Below are positions 21,957-33,534 of a DNA stretch of 64,000 nt, piece by piece (position 1 is the stretch's first letter; every line of letters starts with the position of its first letter). The notes beneath the pieces are model-generated. The model saw only the letters and a list, made by a program, of their open reading frames with translations. It ran no database searches and was not told the origin of the DNA. The stretch comes from Anagrus nilaparvatae (lineage: Eukaryota; Arthropoda; Insecta; Hymenoptera; Mymaridae), in contig JAKSXM010000129.1 of NCBI GenBank assembly GCA_022575985.1, forward strand, positions 1,511,501-1,575,500, given 5' to 3'. The translations under genes and the position numbers were made by a program.

Positions 21957-22012
21957 ATTAATATTATTATTATAATATTATTATTAATATTATTATTATA
22001 ATATTATTATTA
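21955..22012. repeat. ATT-rich microsatellite downstream of the R1 poly(A)
   Basis: Regular ATT/ATA repeats directly follow the poly(A) tail and end at the copia-internal sequence near 22013. They are likely part of the insertion target. Confidence 0.85.
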
Positions 22013-22178
22013 ATCCACATCTCATTAAACAACCAAAAAAAATATTCCATAAACTCATCTTTAACAGCAATTTTGTTTGAAAAAAAAAATATTATTTTTT
22101 TTTTTAAATTGCGTCTACGACGATTGTATTTTATGATAAAATCGGCCATTTTTGTAAAAACTCATCAAAATTAAATTT

Positions 22179-22310
22179 TTATTTATCATAAAAAAATATC
22201 ACATCTAAAAAATGTAAAGAGCGGCCTTCATTCGCATCTTTTATTATTTTACATTTCTTAATTTGCTCATCTAATAAATTCCTACCTTTCTTTTTTGCGC
22301 TGCTTACCAT
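22179..22310 (-). pseudogene. Short frame just inside the copia 5' LTR, possible gag start
   Basis: A true ATG at 22310 opens 43 codons (MVSSAKKKGRNLLDEQ, KCKIIKDANEGRSLHFLD), basic and helical, about 145 bp downstream of the 5' LTR. That is the normal place for a copia gag start. The LHFLD codons are followed by GTGATA, which could be a splice donor, then a stop. The continuation would lie beyond the R1 nest. I do not recognise the protein. Confidence 0.4.
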
Positions 22311-22454
22311 TTTTAGATTTTGTGTTCACCAAAAAAAAACACGTACTCCATTTTCAAGTTTTTCTTATCGATTTTTTTGCTTTATAAGCACAAAATCACA
22401 CTTTTTTTAAAAAATCACTAACACTTTTTTTTTAATAAAAGCACGCAGCATAAA

Positions 22455-22730
22455 AATCATTAACACTTATTATTTATAATATAAATTATAATATAAATTA
22501 TAATACAAATTATTATATTTATTTATTTTAATACGCATCTATTAAAATTATTAGTACACATCAAATATATTTTATATCAAAATTTTAACCCGTTAATACA
22601 ATGTAGATATAGAAAACGAAGTGCACTGCACAATGTCGGACAAACGACTGATATCATTAGTGCTCTCTCTTCTTTAACATGTAGTATTAAATAATTGACA
22701 ATAGAGAGTACCACTAACTTGACTCCAACA
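22455..22730 (-). repeat. Copia 5' LTR
   Basis: About 276 bp matching the LTR at 9036-9320 and opening, on the minus strand, TGTTGGAGTC. Followed on the plus strand by ATTAA; the same five bases occur at the outer edge of the left LTR within AATCATTAACAC, but that block is also shared by the inner edge here, so a target duplication is uncertain. Confidence 0.8.
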
Positions 22731-24726
22731 ATTAATCTTATTAAAAATAATATTTTTTATAAAAATCATTGAAAAAAGATTTTGGAAAAATGTCTACCGA
22801 CAAGTACCATCAAGGTCTTTAATAAAAGTAATTCATATTTTAAGAGTAATTTACTTATTCTTTAGCTTATTTGATTCTTGTTAGATATAGAACGCTCTCT
22901 ACCACATCCAGTATGTACTAATGATGCAGAAGAAGTAGGAGTCCTCGTTAGCTCGACACTAGATAAAAGGACCACAATTGTAAGCTAAATAAAATTTGTA
23001 ACACTGTAAAATAGGGACTGCATAATTGGGTCTGGATAAATATTTAAGATTTAATAATTTATATTTAAAATATATAAATTAATAACCAAAAATAATTAAA
23101 TTTCAAACCTCATGCATTAATTACAAATTTGCTTTAATTTTAGAACATGAAATCATGTTACGTTTGGAGTCCTTTTATCCAGTGTCTATGGTCGTCAGTT
23201 TAGTTTCGTCAACTGAACTTGGTTTATTAACCCTTAAAGGTCACATATGGTTTAGTCAACTTTTTAGATACATGAGGTTTTTTTGACCCCATCCGCTTTT
23301 TTTTTTTAAGAATAATCTTTCGAGTTTCTAGATCAATTCTGATATTTTGGAAAACTTTTTTATTTTAAAAAATCCTTTTTTATTTAACCTACGTAAAAAA
23401 AGTCTGAGTATATTTTGACCCATAGTGACCCAAATCAAAAAAAAAAACTTTTTTGACGCAAAATACATGAAAAATATGTAATTTCTAGAAAAAAAAAAAT
23501 TGGGGGGTTTCATTACAAAATTTTTAGCTGCACTAGCCCAAAGTTCGCATAAGGAAGAATTTTTACATTGCGCTGTCGACAAAGCAGTCATTTTTAGCAA
23601 AAAATAAAAAAACCTTTTTCTAAAAAAAATGTGATTTTACATGTAGTTTTTTCCTGTTTTTACGAAAATTTAATATCTGCTGTTATTAAAAAAATTTTAA
23701 TAGTAAAACTGCTTTTTTTAAAGTTTTTTGCCGTTTTTTGCAATTTTAGGTTATGTTATGCAGAGATGAGTTAAAAATAAAAAACCACATAAAAGTAGAC
23801 CCTTTGACAAAATTTTTGAGAACTTGCACGTCCAAATCGGATTTTTCTATTTGGCGCGGTGAATTTTTAAAAATGAAAAATTCCGCTCAGAAAACAGCTT
23901 TAAAAAGTATGAGCCACCGAATTTCCCCTTAATTTATCATATGCAGATTGAAGGTGATCGATATTCGAGTCGATTAGTATAGGTTAGGAAAGTGTATCCC
24001 CCATATTTTTTCGCGCTATTTTCAAAAAACCTTTTTTCTAATGTTATTTAAATGGAGCACATTTTGGCCAATATTGCCGAAACTTGTACTAAAAATTAAA
24101 AACCGACTTTGGGAGATTTTTTGTCACCAAAAAAGCGCCACTTCCTGAGAATCACCAGTTGCTCCTATTCAGAGCAGATTTCGCCGAATATTCACCTCCC
24201 CTTTTGTAAATTTATATTTAATTACACAGCTACACAAAAAAAAAAGTTCTGATTCTGGATCTAAACCTACCTGCAGGTAAGTTTTTCGGTGTCATAAAAA
24301 CTAATCTGAAGTCAAAATTTACCCTAAACCCTTATATTTTGCCTCAGCTACCCCAGCCACCCTCTAAATCGACCCAGAAGGCAAATATTTAAGTTTGTCC
24401 AAAATTTAAAAATAAAAATAAGCAAACTACATTTTTTGATGTTCTGAAAACGAATTTGAAGTCAAATTTTACACATCACCCTTATTTTTTATCCCAGATA
24501 CCCCAGTAACTCTTTAAAATACCCAAGAGGTAGGTTCATAAATCGCTTTAAAGTATTACAGCGCAGCGGTTGCAGGATGGTGCTAAAAGTTTTTGTTTGA
24601 TATTTTTTGTTGGAAAATGATCCTAAGGTACACAGGTAAAATTTGAGTTTGTTAATTAAAAAAATTTTAATATATTCTTTTTAAAGAATTTGGCTTTAAT
24701 TTTTTTCAGGATTAAGAAAGATTAAT
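22731..24726. other. Noncoding region between copia and non-LTR element 1
   Basis: No supported gene. A weak inverted pair (ACTAGATAAAAGGACC near 22965 and GGAGTCCTTTTATCCAGTG near 23168) suggests a small MITE remnant. A TTAA followed by CCCTTAAAGG at 23227 recalls a piggyBac end without a partner. 24270-24530 contains two diverged ~170 bp repeats. Confidence 0.5.
24270..24530. repeat. Two diverged ~170 bp direct repeats
   Basis: Words such as GAAGTCAAAATTTAC with ACCCTTAT, and GAAGTCAAATTTTAC with ACCCTTAT, occur in the same order about 170 bp apart, followed by CAG[CA]TACCCCAG in each. Confidence 0.6.
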
Positions 24727-24759
24727 ATATTTATTTATTTATTTTATTTATTTATTAAA
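24727..24759 (-). repeat. (AAAT)n 3' tail of non-LTR element 1
   Basis: TTTA repeats on the plus strand lie about 130 bp past the RT stop. Jockey/CR1-group elements often end in short tandem repeats in place of poly(A). Confidence 0.65.
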
Positions 24760-24887
24760 CAAATTTACGGGACGAAACCTTTACATATTTTTTATACAAA
24801 AAGTTTTAATAAGAATAATATAAATGATACTTTATAAATAATGAATGTTTAACTAACATGCTTTATTTATGAAGAGAAATTGGTATT

Positions 24888-25808
24888 TTAACTATATTTT
24901 GATTCAGAGATACTTAGGCTTTTGTAAAAGCTTATTTCTATATTATTAGTAATATCTATTTTTTTATTATAAGAATTATATGTTTCTAAAATTCTGAATA
25001 TTGATGACGTTTTCTTAGCATTTCTAAATTCTATTGGTATATTAAACGTTAAACTTCTTTCTCTCAGACCTTCTCTATTTGGTACATAAAAACCGATCAA
25101 TGATCTTATTTCATCCCAGACTATTATATTATTAATTAATTTATATAGAAATTGAAGATCAGAGATCTCTCTAGCAGATTCAAGTGTGTCAATTTTAAAT
25201 TTAATGTACAGTTCTTTGTAATCATGTTTATAGTAATCAAACTCAACATTTTGCCTGAAAGCAAATATTCTCAGAACTTGGTGTTGAATCTTTTCGATTT
25301 CATATATTTTTTCTTGAGTATTAGGAGACCAAATTATGGATCCATACATTAGAATAGATTTAATATGAGAATTATAAAATAATTTTAATGAATTAATACT
25401 TTGAAATCTTGACAGAATTTTTTTAAGAAAATATATACGTTTTTTTGACTTATTAATAATGTTTTCAAAGCGTACATTAAATTTTAAACCAAGGTCTTTG
25501 ATGGTAGATGTGTGTTTTATTTCATGTTTACCAATTTTATATTTTATATCAGTGTTATTTTTTGTTTTCCATTTATCGTATATCATTATATCACATTTTT
25601 CAAAATTCCATCTCAATCTATTTAAAAAATTCCAATTATGTAATCTTATTATATCTGACTTAAATAATTTAATATCTTTTTTAGATTTAACTTCTTTGAA
25701 TATTTTTAAGTCATCAATATATATCAAAAATTTTGAATATTTTATGACATTTTTTAAATCATTAATATATATTATATACAGTATAGGTCCTAAATTTGAA
25801 CATTGTGG
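24888..25808 (-). pseudogene. Non-LTR 1 RT, palm to C-terminus
   Basis: Read on the minus strand from GVPQCSNLGPILYIIYINDL through the active site LIYIDDLKIF (YIDD, in place of the commoner YADD), IKDLGLKFNVRFENII, LKLFYNSHIKSILMYGSIIW to a C-terminal tail. The expected GVPQGS has become GVPQCS. The ~40 residues that should link this to the upstream palm block at 25838 are missing, so the RT is internally deleted. Confidence 0.8.
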
Positions 25809-25837
25809 AACCCCAATTTACTATTTTATCATGAACT

Positions 25838-26610
25838 TTATATTTTTTTAATCAGTAAATCATGGTTAACTGAGTCAAATGCATTAGCTACATCTGTATA
25901 GAGAATATGTACTTGACTGCCTCTACTAAGTGATTGTGAAACGAACTCTTTGAAAGTTAATAAGTTAGTTACTGTAGATCTTTTATTAGTGGATTCATGT
26001 TGTTCTGAAATTATTTTATTATTCATGAATACAGATAATCTATTATAAATCAAATGATCTAAAATTTTCGGTATGCATGATAATATACTTATAGGTCTAT
26101 AATTTCTAATATCTTTTACTTCACCTTTTTTATATACCGGTACTATTAAACCAATCTTCCATATATCAGGAAGTTTACCTTGTATGATAGATTGATTAAA
26201 TAATATTTTTAGAGGGGCAGTCAAATAATGCATACAGTTTTTTACAAATAATGGATGTATGTTATCATAAACGGGAGATTGATTGTTTTTTATTCTTTTA
26301 ATTGCATTTGAAATTTCTTTTTCAGTTATCATATCCAAACCCATTTCATTTTCAAATTCTATAATTTCATTGGACAATGAATCAATTTTATTTTCACTAT
26401 ATGTACTTTGAAAGAAATCTGCAAAATTATTGAGAATTTCATCCTCATTTTCATAAATTTTATTATTATATTTCATATCTACAGGTATTTCACTTTTCTT
26501 TTTATTACCAATGTACGCCCAATATGGTTTTTGATTAGTTTTTATATCATTCTCAATACTTTTAATAAATTCATTATACTCAATGTTATATACATATTTA
26601 CAATAATTCC
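25838..26610 (-). pseudogene. Non-LTR 1 RT, fingers and palm start
   Basis: Contains INRIK-type text AIKRIKNNQSPVYDNIHP, IWKIGLIVPVYKKGEV, NYRPISILSCIPKILDHL, the block around TNKRSTVTNLL, and LYTDVANAFDSVNHDLL, the first catalytic Asp region of a non-LTR RT. Its N-terminal side is cut by the foldback element at 26615; the coding frame resumes beyond it at 27837. Confidence 0.8.
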
Positions 26611-26614
26611 TATG

Positions 26615-27832
26615 GGGTAATTCCATGGATAAATAGCACAAAATGGAACGCGAGGTCTCAGAACTAAAAAATTTTATTTTTATTCGAAAAAACTACTTAA
26701 AATTAGATGATTCACCAAATCTGAAGGTTTTTTATAGATTTTTAAGAGAGTTATGCTGTTCTAAAGTTTTTTGGTAAAATTGCTCTCCTCAGCCACCATT
26801 CTTGAAAGTTCCGTAAAAAAGCTCCGGAAAACGTTAAAAAATAAAAAATAAAAAAGGTTTTCGATGTAAAATTTAATGAGGAATTCGAATTTTCAGTCAG
26901 ATTTTCCCCATTCTGTGCCCATTCGCGGAAAAATTTAAATTTCTGCCCTAAATTTGACAACTTTAAATGAAAATAGCCGAAAGGCTTCCCACTGAAAAAA
27001 AAATTTTTTCTTCTGAAATTTTTCGAAAAGTTTATATATATCATAGAAAAAATTTTCCTGAGGGTAATTTTTGATATAGGAGAGTAATGCTGATTTTAGT
27101 GAATTTTTCAATTTTCTCATTTTCGACTTGTTAGTTATTTTGCTAATTTCCCACTTAGTCACGTGAATAATTTTATTTATTTTGTCAAATTGAGAAGTAT
27201 CATTCTAAGGCTACCAAAATTAATATACCCTTGTAAAATTTCCTGCAGAATCCAATTTTTTTGTCAGATTTTCATTTGGTCACGTGACTAAGTGGGAAAT
27301 TAGCAAAATAACTAACAAGTCGAAAATGAGAAAATTGAAAAATTCACTAAAATCAGCATTACTCTCTTATATCAAAAATTACCGTCAGGAAAATTATTTT
27401 TATGATATATATGAACTTTTCGAAAAATTTCAGAAGAAAAAATTTTTTTTTTCAGTGGGAACCCTTTCGGCTATTTTCATTTAAAGTTTTCAAATTTAGG
27501 GCAGAAATTTGAATTTTTCCGCGAATGGGCACAGAATGGGGAAAATCTGACTGAAAATTCGAATTCCTCATCAAATTTTACATCGATAACCTTTTTTATT
27601 TTTTATTTTTTAACGTTTTCCGGAGCTTTTTTACGGAACTTTCAAGAATGGTGGCTGAGGAGAGTAATTTTACCAAAAAACTTTAGAACAGCATAACTCT
27701 CTTAAAAATCTATAAAAAACCTTCAGATTTGGTGAATCATCTAATTTTAAGTAGATTTTTCGAATAAAAATAAAATTTTTTAATTCTGAGACCTCGCGTT
27801 CCATTTTGTGCTATTTATCCATGGAATTACCC
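26615..27832. mobile_element. 1218 bp foldback element with ~600 bp arms
   Basis: Begins GGGTAATTCCATGG and ends with its reverse complement. The two arms (about 26615-27200 and 27240-27832) are near-identical inverted copies, leaving a short centre. A four-base duplication TATG (26611-26614 and 27833-27836) flanks it. Deleting the element plus one TATG rejoins the RT frame of the host retrotransposon across the site. It encodes nothing recognisable and is nonautonomous. A half copy is at 5697-6323. Confidence 0.92.
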
Positions 27833-27836
27833 TATG

Positions 27837-28350
27837 CTTATTAAATTTTGGGTAATGAGAGAATTTTTTGGTTTGTTTGTACTTTTTATGATATATCATT
27901 TTAATTTTTTTGAAAAAATTTATGAAACTTATCTTTAATTACTAATGTTCTAGGAACTTCTTCTATAATAATCTGATTTATAGCTTCATTAAAAAATTCT
28001 ACATTAACATTAATGTCTTTAGTATTAAGATTACTATTCCAATCAATCATACTTAATTTATTAAAAATGTTCTCATAGTTTGCTTTTTTGTAGTTAAAGA
28101 ATATATTTTTTTCAATTTTTTTGTAAGCAAACTCTGATTTTAATTTAATTTCTAAAGGTACATGAAACACATCAACTTTTACTAAGGGTTTAGTAGCTAT
28201 ATTATTTTCATTACTGGAGTTATGAAAAATTAAATCTAAAATATTTGATTTGTTATTATTATATATATTTTATTGCATAAGTTTTAAATCATTAAGATGT
28301 ATGTACAAATTTTTAGCAATATCATTTATTTTATTATTTTTATTATAAGC
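27837..28350 (-). pseudogene. Non-LTR 1 endonuclease end and linker
   Basis: Minus-strand text LNDLKLMQ (stop) then NILDLIFHNSSNE, KPLVKVDVFHVPLEIKL is the end of an APE-like endonuclease (the DL..F and H-P residues before the linker). It continues as FNYKKANYENI and LNTKDINVNVEFF to HYPKFNKH, which leads across the foldback site into RNYCKYVYNIEY. It is broken by at least two stops. Confidence 0.7.
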
Positions 28351-28355
28351 AGAAA

Positions 28356-29640
28356 TTTACATATTGGATGTTACACAGGCCGAACGACCAAAGAGATATG
28401 ACCAGAACCATTCTAGGGATGACTTAGAAAAACCTGTGAGCTGCAGTTTTTTGAGTAGCTTGGATGGAGAAATATTGTCGAAGGCCTTCGAAAAATCAAA
28501 TTGCAGTAGTAAGGTGGCTAGCCCCTTTTTTTTCCCATGCGTAATCATCAGTTAACTTAATCAATGCCAATTGGGTATTGTGATGTTTACAAAAGCCTGT
28601 TTGATATATATTCTAAGTATTTGAAGTTTGCTGGAGCCAGTTCTATGATAACGTCTACGCGTTGCGTCACGTTTTGATTTTAACAACCGCAGTTCTGAGC
28701 TCAGCCATGGTTAACTTACTTTTGTAGGCTTGTCTGTTTTGTCGGGAGCCAGTATGTCAATTGTAGCCTGTAAATTTTTGGTCAACACTGACAGACCTTG
28801 CTCAATGTGAAAGTCATCGTCCTCAGACAAGAATGGGGTCCAGTCAAGTTTGCCTAATTGTGAATTTAAGTCCTGCGTCCTGATGTTTTTGATGGCTTTA
28901 TAAGTTACTGGTACGTCAGTTAGGTTCTGGGTAGAACATGTCGATTGTAACGGAAATAATGTCATGACTGTTTCCGTAGTGTGAGGCTGCACGGTCAAAA
29001 CTTAAAATTGTATCACAGTTGTCGACAAAAATTACATCAATCCATGTGTCATTACTTTTTGAATGATGCGAGGCACCAGTATTTAACAGTTTGAACGATG
29101 AGTCACTTATCAGGTTTGTTAAAAATTTTGTGTTGGAGTCATTTGGGTCGAACATATTGGTATTCCAGTCTCCTATAATTACTTTATGACTGAAATCAGA
29201 ACTAAAAGTGCGCAGGGATTCGACGAATTTATCATCAGACCTGATGTTTACATCAGGAGGGCGATATACATCAGCAATCAGTGTAGCCGTAGAATTACCC
29301 TCCCAAACCGAACAGAACAAGTATTCAGGCTTGAGAGATTTACCAAGCTATTCAGTCAGCTATTCAGTCTTAGATGAGCAAAGAATTTTTGCCTTAAAAT
29401 TTTCCCTAATGTAAATTAAAATACCGCCCCCGTGTGTGTTATGGTCTTGCCGTATAGTACTATTGCCCGGAATTTTTACTATATGATCATTTTGGCTGTA
29501 ACCTAGTCTAGTTTCGGCTATGCAGAAAACATGATATGAATTATCATTGTTGAGGTATTCGCGAACTAGCCAAATGTGTTTTTTAGAGAAGAGGCATTTA
29601 GAAAGCCTACTTTTAAAGCAGGCTTCTTGGATGTTGTTGC
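28356..29640 (-). pseudogene. Non-LTR 2 ORF2: endonuclease and partial RT
   Basis: Minus-strand endonuclease blocks: VGFLNASSL, then after a one-base frame change FCIAETRLGYSQND (catalytic Glu), THGGGILIYIRE, LIADVYRPPDV, VIIGDWNTNMFDP and DTWIDVIFV. After the linker LDWTPFLSE and LQATIDILAPDKT a deletion near 28700 jumps into RT text QTGFCKHHNTQLALIKLTDD and LLLQFDFSKAFDNIS. The palm stops at 28357, where non-LTR element 1 begins. The catalytic YADD region is absent. CR1/L2-like by ORF1 type; dead. Confidence 0.8.
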
Positions 29641-30876
29641 CTGATCGGAACTAGTTAGTCATATAGGAGTATTGGAAACCCTGCGTATTTTTTGTTGTTG
29701 ATGAGTAGTAAGATTTATTTGAGGAGATTTGTATTGATGTGTAGGAATATTTTGCAGCTCTAGGATGGTATGCAAGTCGGACACTGCTCTGAAGCATGCG
29801 ATCTCATTCCGTCCTTCCATCTAACCAGAAAGTCGCCATTCTTGTGCCAGACATACTTAAAACGAAGTCTCTTTGCTGTTTCTTTTACCAAAATATACTG
29901 TAAACGATGTGTGGCGGACAGTACTTCATTAATAAATATTTTATTATCCGGGACAGCAATGGCGACTTCCGAGTTCAGACACTGTAAATTAATATCTTTT
30001 GTCAAGAAATAGTTAAAGGATTTTTTGGCGCGCATGACTGCTTGAACTATTTCGAGGTTTTTTTAAGTGATTACAAATGAATTGTAATTAGATGAGGTGC
30101 CCCGACCACCCGAGTGAGGAGGAACAAACCTTACACCAGAAATATCTGATTGAGTAAGAGAAGGCATAAGTGAATGTAAGATGAAGTAGGCAACGCAGCG
30201 AAGGTTGTTTACATTATTAATTTGCATGAAACCATGTATAAAAAGTTTTCTTTTCTCAATCGAGTCGGGATCGTTGCTTCTAATTTGAATATATAAATCA
30301 TCGGGTGATTCTGACGTTTCTTGAGTATTATTGTGGTCAGGGTTAGTTTTAATGTAACTTATTGCAATGTCAAGGCTATTGCTGCTGCTATTTAAGTTAG
30401 TAAACCTGTTAAATGTAATACTGTGAGGATTTTTATTTAAATTTAAATTATTTTGACTACTATTATTATTGTTATTATTATTATTATTAAAATTATTTTT
30501 ATGAAAATTAATAGAATGACTTAGATTACTTTTGTTTGACTATCTTATTATTGTACTGCTAGTAGAGGTAAGAGTTGAATTCTCAGACGTTTGTTTTGAA
30601 ACTGCAGCAGTTGTTGATGATTTTTGCATCTTATATATAAGATTTGTTAAACGTAAATTTTCTTGTTTAAGATGATTTATGGTAGTACTGTTATTGGTGC
30701 ATGTTATCTTGAGCTCATCCAGTGAGTTAGCAATTTTTTCAATTTGTTTCTGCATGTCGAAATTCAATGGTATAGAGTGTATATTTTTTGGTAGAGTGGT
30801 AGAAGGAGAGCTGCCACTCCCAAGGGTCTGACTCGTAGAATGTATAGCACACTGGGAATTAATTTGATGGCGGCGC
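29641..30876 (-). pseudogene. Non-LTR 2 ORF1, C-terminal part
   Basis: A coiled-coil stretch (QKQIEKIANSLDELKI, TTINHLKQENLRLTNLIYK) at about 30750-30620, an Asn/Ser-rich decayed middle, then a baculovirus-FP-like domain at about 30035-29770 (AIAVPDNKIFINEVLSA, FKYVWHKNGDFLVRW) as found in CR1-type ORF1 proteins. The N-terminal zinc-finger part is on the far side of the CACTA insertion at 36529. Frameshifts lie between the blocks. Confidence 0.7.
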
Positions 30877-30980
30877 CACATAATCTTGTGTGGCTGAGCC
30901 TCATTCACTTCATGTGTCTCGCGCGCTAAATTTTATGTGGCTCAGACACACAAAATCTTGCGCTCACGAATCGTACGGAG
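30877..30980 (+). repeat. CACTA left TIR with subterminal repeats
   Basis: Contains GTGTGGCTGAGCC, ATGTGGCTCAGAC and ACACACAAAATCTTG, variants of one word in both orientations. These resemble the short subterminal motifs bound by CACTA transposases. Confidence 0.85.
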
Positions 30981-31187
30981 GGATAAAATAAATCATGCAC
31001 TAAATCATGCGCGCCATTTAGATAATATATAGTTATATTTAATACATCGCGCATAGGTATAACTTGAAATTAAAATAAATTACAAATAATTTTTAAAATG
31101 AATTGTTTATTAATTATTATTTTTTTTTTTATTAAAAAAAAATGCATACAAATTATTTTAACAATATTTTTACATTAAAAAATAAAA

Positions 31188-33534
31188 TTAAAGAATATAA
31201 GGGATTACAATATAATAAAAATTGTTTTTATTTATCATAGTGCAAGGTAAAATTTTTGGTAACTCGTCATATTTTTTTATTATAATTTTATCTTTAAGTT
31301 CTTTAACCATATAAGTGCATAAGTGTTCATCTATTATAACTTCCTTAAAAAGTTTCAATTCGAAATGAATTTCTCCATTTTGATGAATAATACTTTTAAC
31401 TTGACCAAACATTTTATCAATAGATCTTATATCAACAACAACTATACTACCTATTCTATAGATTGATCCATTAAGTTCAATATAATTTATATTATTTTTA
31501 TTTTCTTTATGAAAATTTTTAACTGACTCAGAGATATCAAAAAAAGCGTTACACATTAAAAGAACTTGTTTAATAGCAATTGAAAGTAATAGATTTTTGC
31601 TTCCACTGATAGCTTCTGCAACAGATTTTAATTGGCGATGACGAGATTCAAATCGCATACACCAGAAATGTATAATTGGGCCCCATTTTTCTATTATATT
31701 ACAGTAATGCACTAATAAATGAAACTTAGGCTTTAATGGCCCAACAAGTTTTTTATACAACGAATTTAATTCGATAATTAGCCTTTTGAGATCTTGAACA
31801 TAAGGTTTAATAACTCGCGGAGAAAAAAGTATATCCATAATCTTTTTTAAGGTTTTATATAGAATCCAAAATTCATCATTTTGAGGAATTCTATCACCGA
31901 TTATCAATCCAAAATAACGAATGAATGTTATCATTTCAGCTGCCGAAAAATGAATTTTAATTTTATTTTTTAAGCTAAGTATTACTTCTGGGGGCGTATT
32001 CGTGACATAGGGCCCATAATTAAAATTTTTGATATAGTTATTTAACTCGGATAGACTAAAATATTTTTTTGTAACAATAAAATGCGTTAAAATTGCTTGC
32101 AAAATATATATTGCTACACCATGAAGAACGTCGTGCATGATATCTACATTCGAATTTTCAAGGACATCAAATCCCTCAACTTTATTAAGGGTGCATTTTT
32201 CGCAAACTCCAGATTCCGAAACCTCACAGTGTTTAAGATCTAACTCATAATTATCCTTATTTCTAAGCAAAGATTCTTTTTCTACTACCATGGCTTTCCA
32301 TTCAATCGGTTTTGCTCTGCAGATGCGACAAAAAACCGTATCCTTAAAACATTCCACGAAACCTAATATCTCATTAAGACCTAGGTTATCGCCAATAATA
32401 AAAACTAACAAGAAAAAAATTTTGTAATATTTACCATTAACTAATATTTGTATGCCTTCATTCCGCAGTGAGTTTAATTCATCAATTAATTATTCAAAAA
32501 TTTTTTCATTTCAGCAATGTTTTTTATCAGCAGAATATATTAAACACGAAAAAAAAATACTACTTAATTTATAAGCAATTTCAGGAGGCAGGCATGCAAT
32601 AGATGCATAAATAGCACCAAATTTGTTACAACCTGCCCGACTGCCAAAGGCATTTCCTGCCTCGAAATCATCATAGTATAGATAAATTGGTAACAATATT
32701 CCATCAACCGGTTTTTTAGAATACTTTTCTTTCCAACCTAATGATTGAATAACATTACAAACAATGTTACATTTTTTTAAATCAGAAATGTACAGCATGA
32801 TTTTTTTAAACGTATCAGGCACTTCTAAAAATAATTTGGATGTCTTTTTAATACTTACGTATGCCATATTAATGTCATACGGTATCATGATTTTTTTATT
32901 ATGTTTTATAAATAGCACCAAATTTGTTACAACCTGCCCGACTGCCAAAGGCATTTCCTGCCTCGAAATCATCATAGTATAGATAAATTGGTAACAATAT
33001 TCCATCAACCGGTTTTTTAGAATACTTTTCTTTCCAACCTAATGATTGAATAACATTACAAACAATGTTACATTTTTTTAAATCAGAAATGTACAGCATG
33101 ATTTTTTTAAACGTATCAGGCACTTCTAAAAATAATTTGGATGTCTTTTTAATACTTACGTATGCCATATTAATGTCATACGGTATCATGATTTTTTTAT
33201 TATGTTTTAGAGTATCCTTAAATGCATAGTCAATTTTAATCATTTCAGGTTCAATAAAACCTACATTTTTTAATAAGTCAAAAATTTTTTTTTCTGTAGA
33301 TACGTATTCAAAAATATTTGAAAATCTATTGAAACACAACTCTATTTCCGTTTGACAATTTTTGTGTTTCAAAGTTTCTATTAGATCATTTTTTAATTGA
33401 GGTAATATTATTGATATAAAAAAAAATTTCATAAATTGTATAACGGTATTAACAATTTGACGTGGTAATGAAGGATTTCCATACAAAACTAAGATAAATT
33501 TTAATAAATGATCCAATATAATTTTTGGATTCAT
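31188..33534 (-). pseudogene. CACTA-type transposase, broken by duplication and stops
   Basis: From ATG at 33534: MNPKIILDHLLKF, a helical N-terminal half, YYDDFEAGNAFGSRAGCNKF, then IIGDNLGLNEILGFVE, the zinc-like CRICRAKP, NVDIMHDVLHGVAIYI, FHLLVHYCNIIEKWGP and MRFESRHRQLK, the conserved path of animal CACTA-type transposases, probably including catalytic Asp and Glu residues. Three lesions: an exact 301 bp tandem duplication (32608-33209) that shifts the frame, and in-frame TGA and TAA just after YSADKKHC near 32510 and 32490. Otherwise it is co-linear with no large loss. It shares strand with the upstream multi-exon gene. Confidence 0.82.
32608..33209. repeat. Exact 301 bp tandem duplication inside the transposase
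   Basis: The block starting AAATAGCACCAAATTTG and ending ATTATGTTTTA occurs twice in direct head-to-tail order, 32608-32908 and 32909-33209. I see no difference between copies. 301 is not a multiple of three, so the frame is lost at the junction. Confidence 0.95.

Larger units (their letters stand above)
9036..22730 (-). mobile_element. Copia-type LTR retrotransposon split by an R1-element nest
   Basis: Two similar LTRs in the same orientation bound this interval (9036-9320 and 22455-22730). Read on the minus strand the LTR opens TGTTGGAGTC, a usual copia start. Next to the left LTR is a purine tract, GGGAGGGAG on the minus strand, as expected before a 3' LTR, followed upstream by copia RNase H, RT and integrase remnants. 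The interval is interrupted by 14152-21954, which is R1-clade DNA. Removing that leaves about 5.9 kb, a normal copia length. Integrase core and protease are missing, so internal deletion has also occurred. Pairing the two LTRs as one element is inference from order and orientation. Confidence 0.7.
24727..28350 (-). mobile_element. Non-LTR retrotransposon 1 (CR1/Jockey-like), 5'-truncated and decayed
   Basis: Minus-strand order: end of an endonuclease (about 28340-28180), endonuclease-RT linker, RT fingers and palm (to 25838), palm and thumb (25808-24888), short 3' UTR, and an (AAAT)n tail at 24727-24759. The 5' start is lost at the junction with non-LTR element 2 near 28350. A 1218 bp foldback element interrupts the frame at 26615-27832. 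Codon content is extremely AT-rich, unlike the R1-clade copy, which fits an older insertion. Confidence 0.8.

Noticed and set aside
23227..23240. TTAA followed by CCCTTAAAGG, like a piggyBac end
   Set aside because: No matching inverted end or transposase was found nearby.
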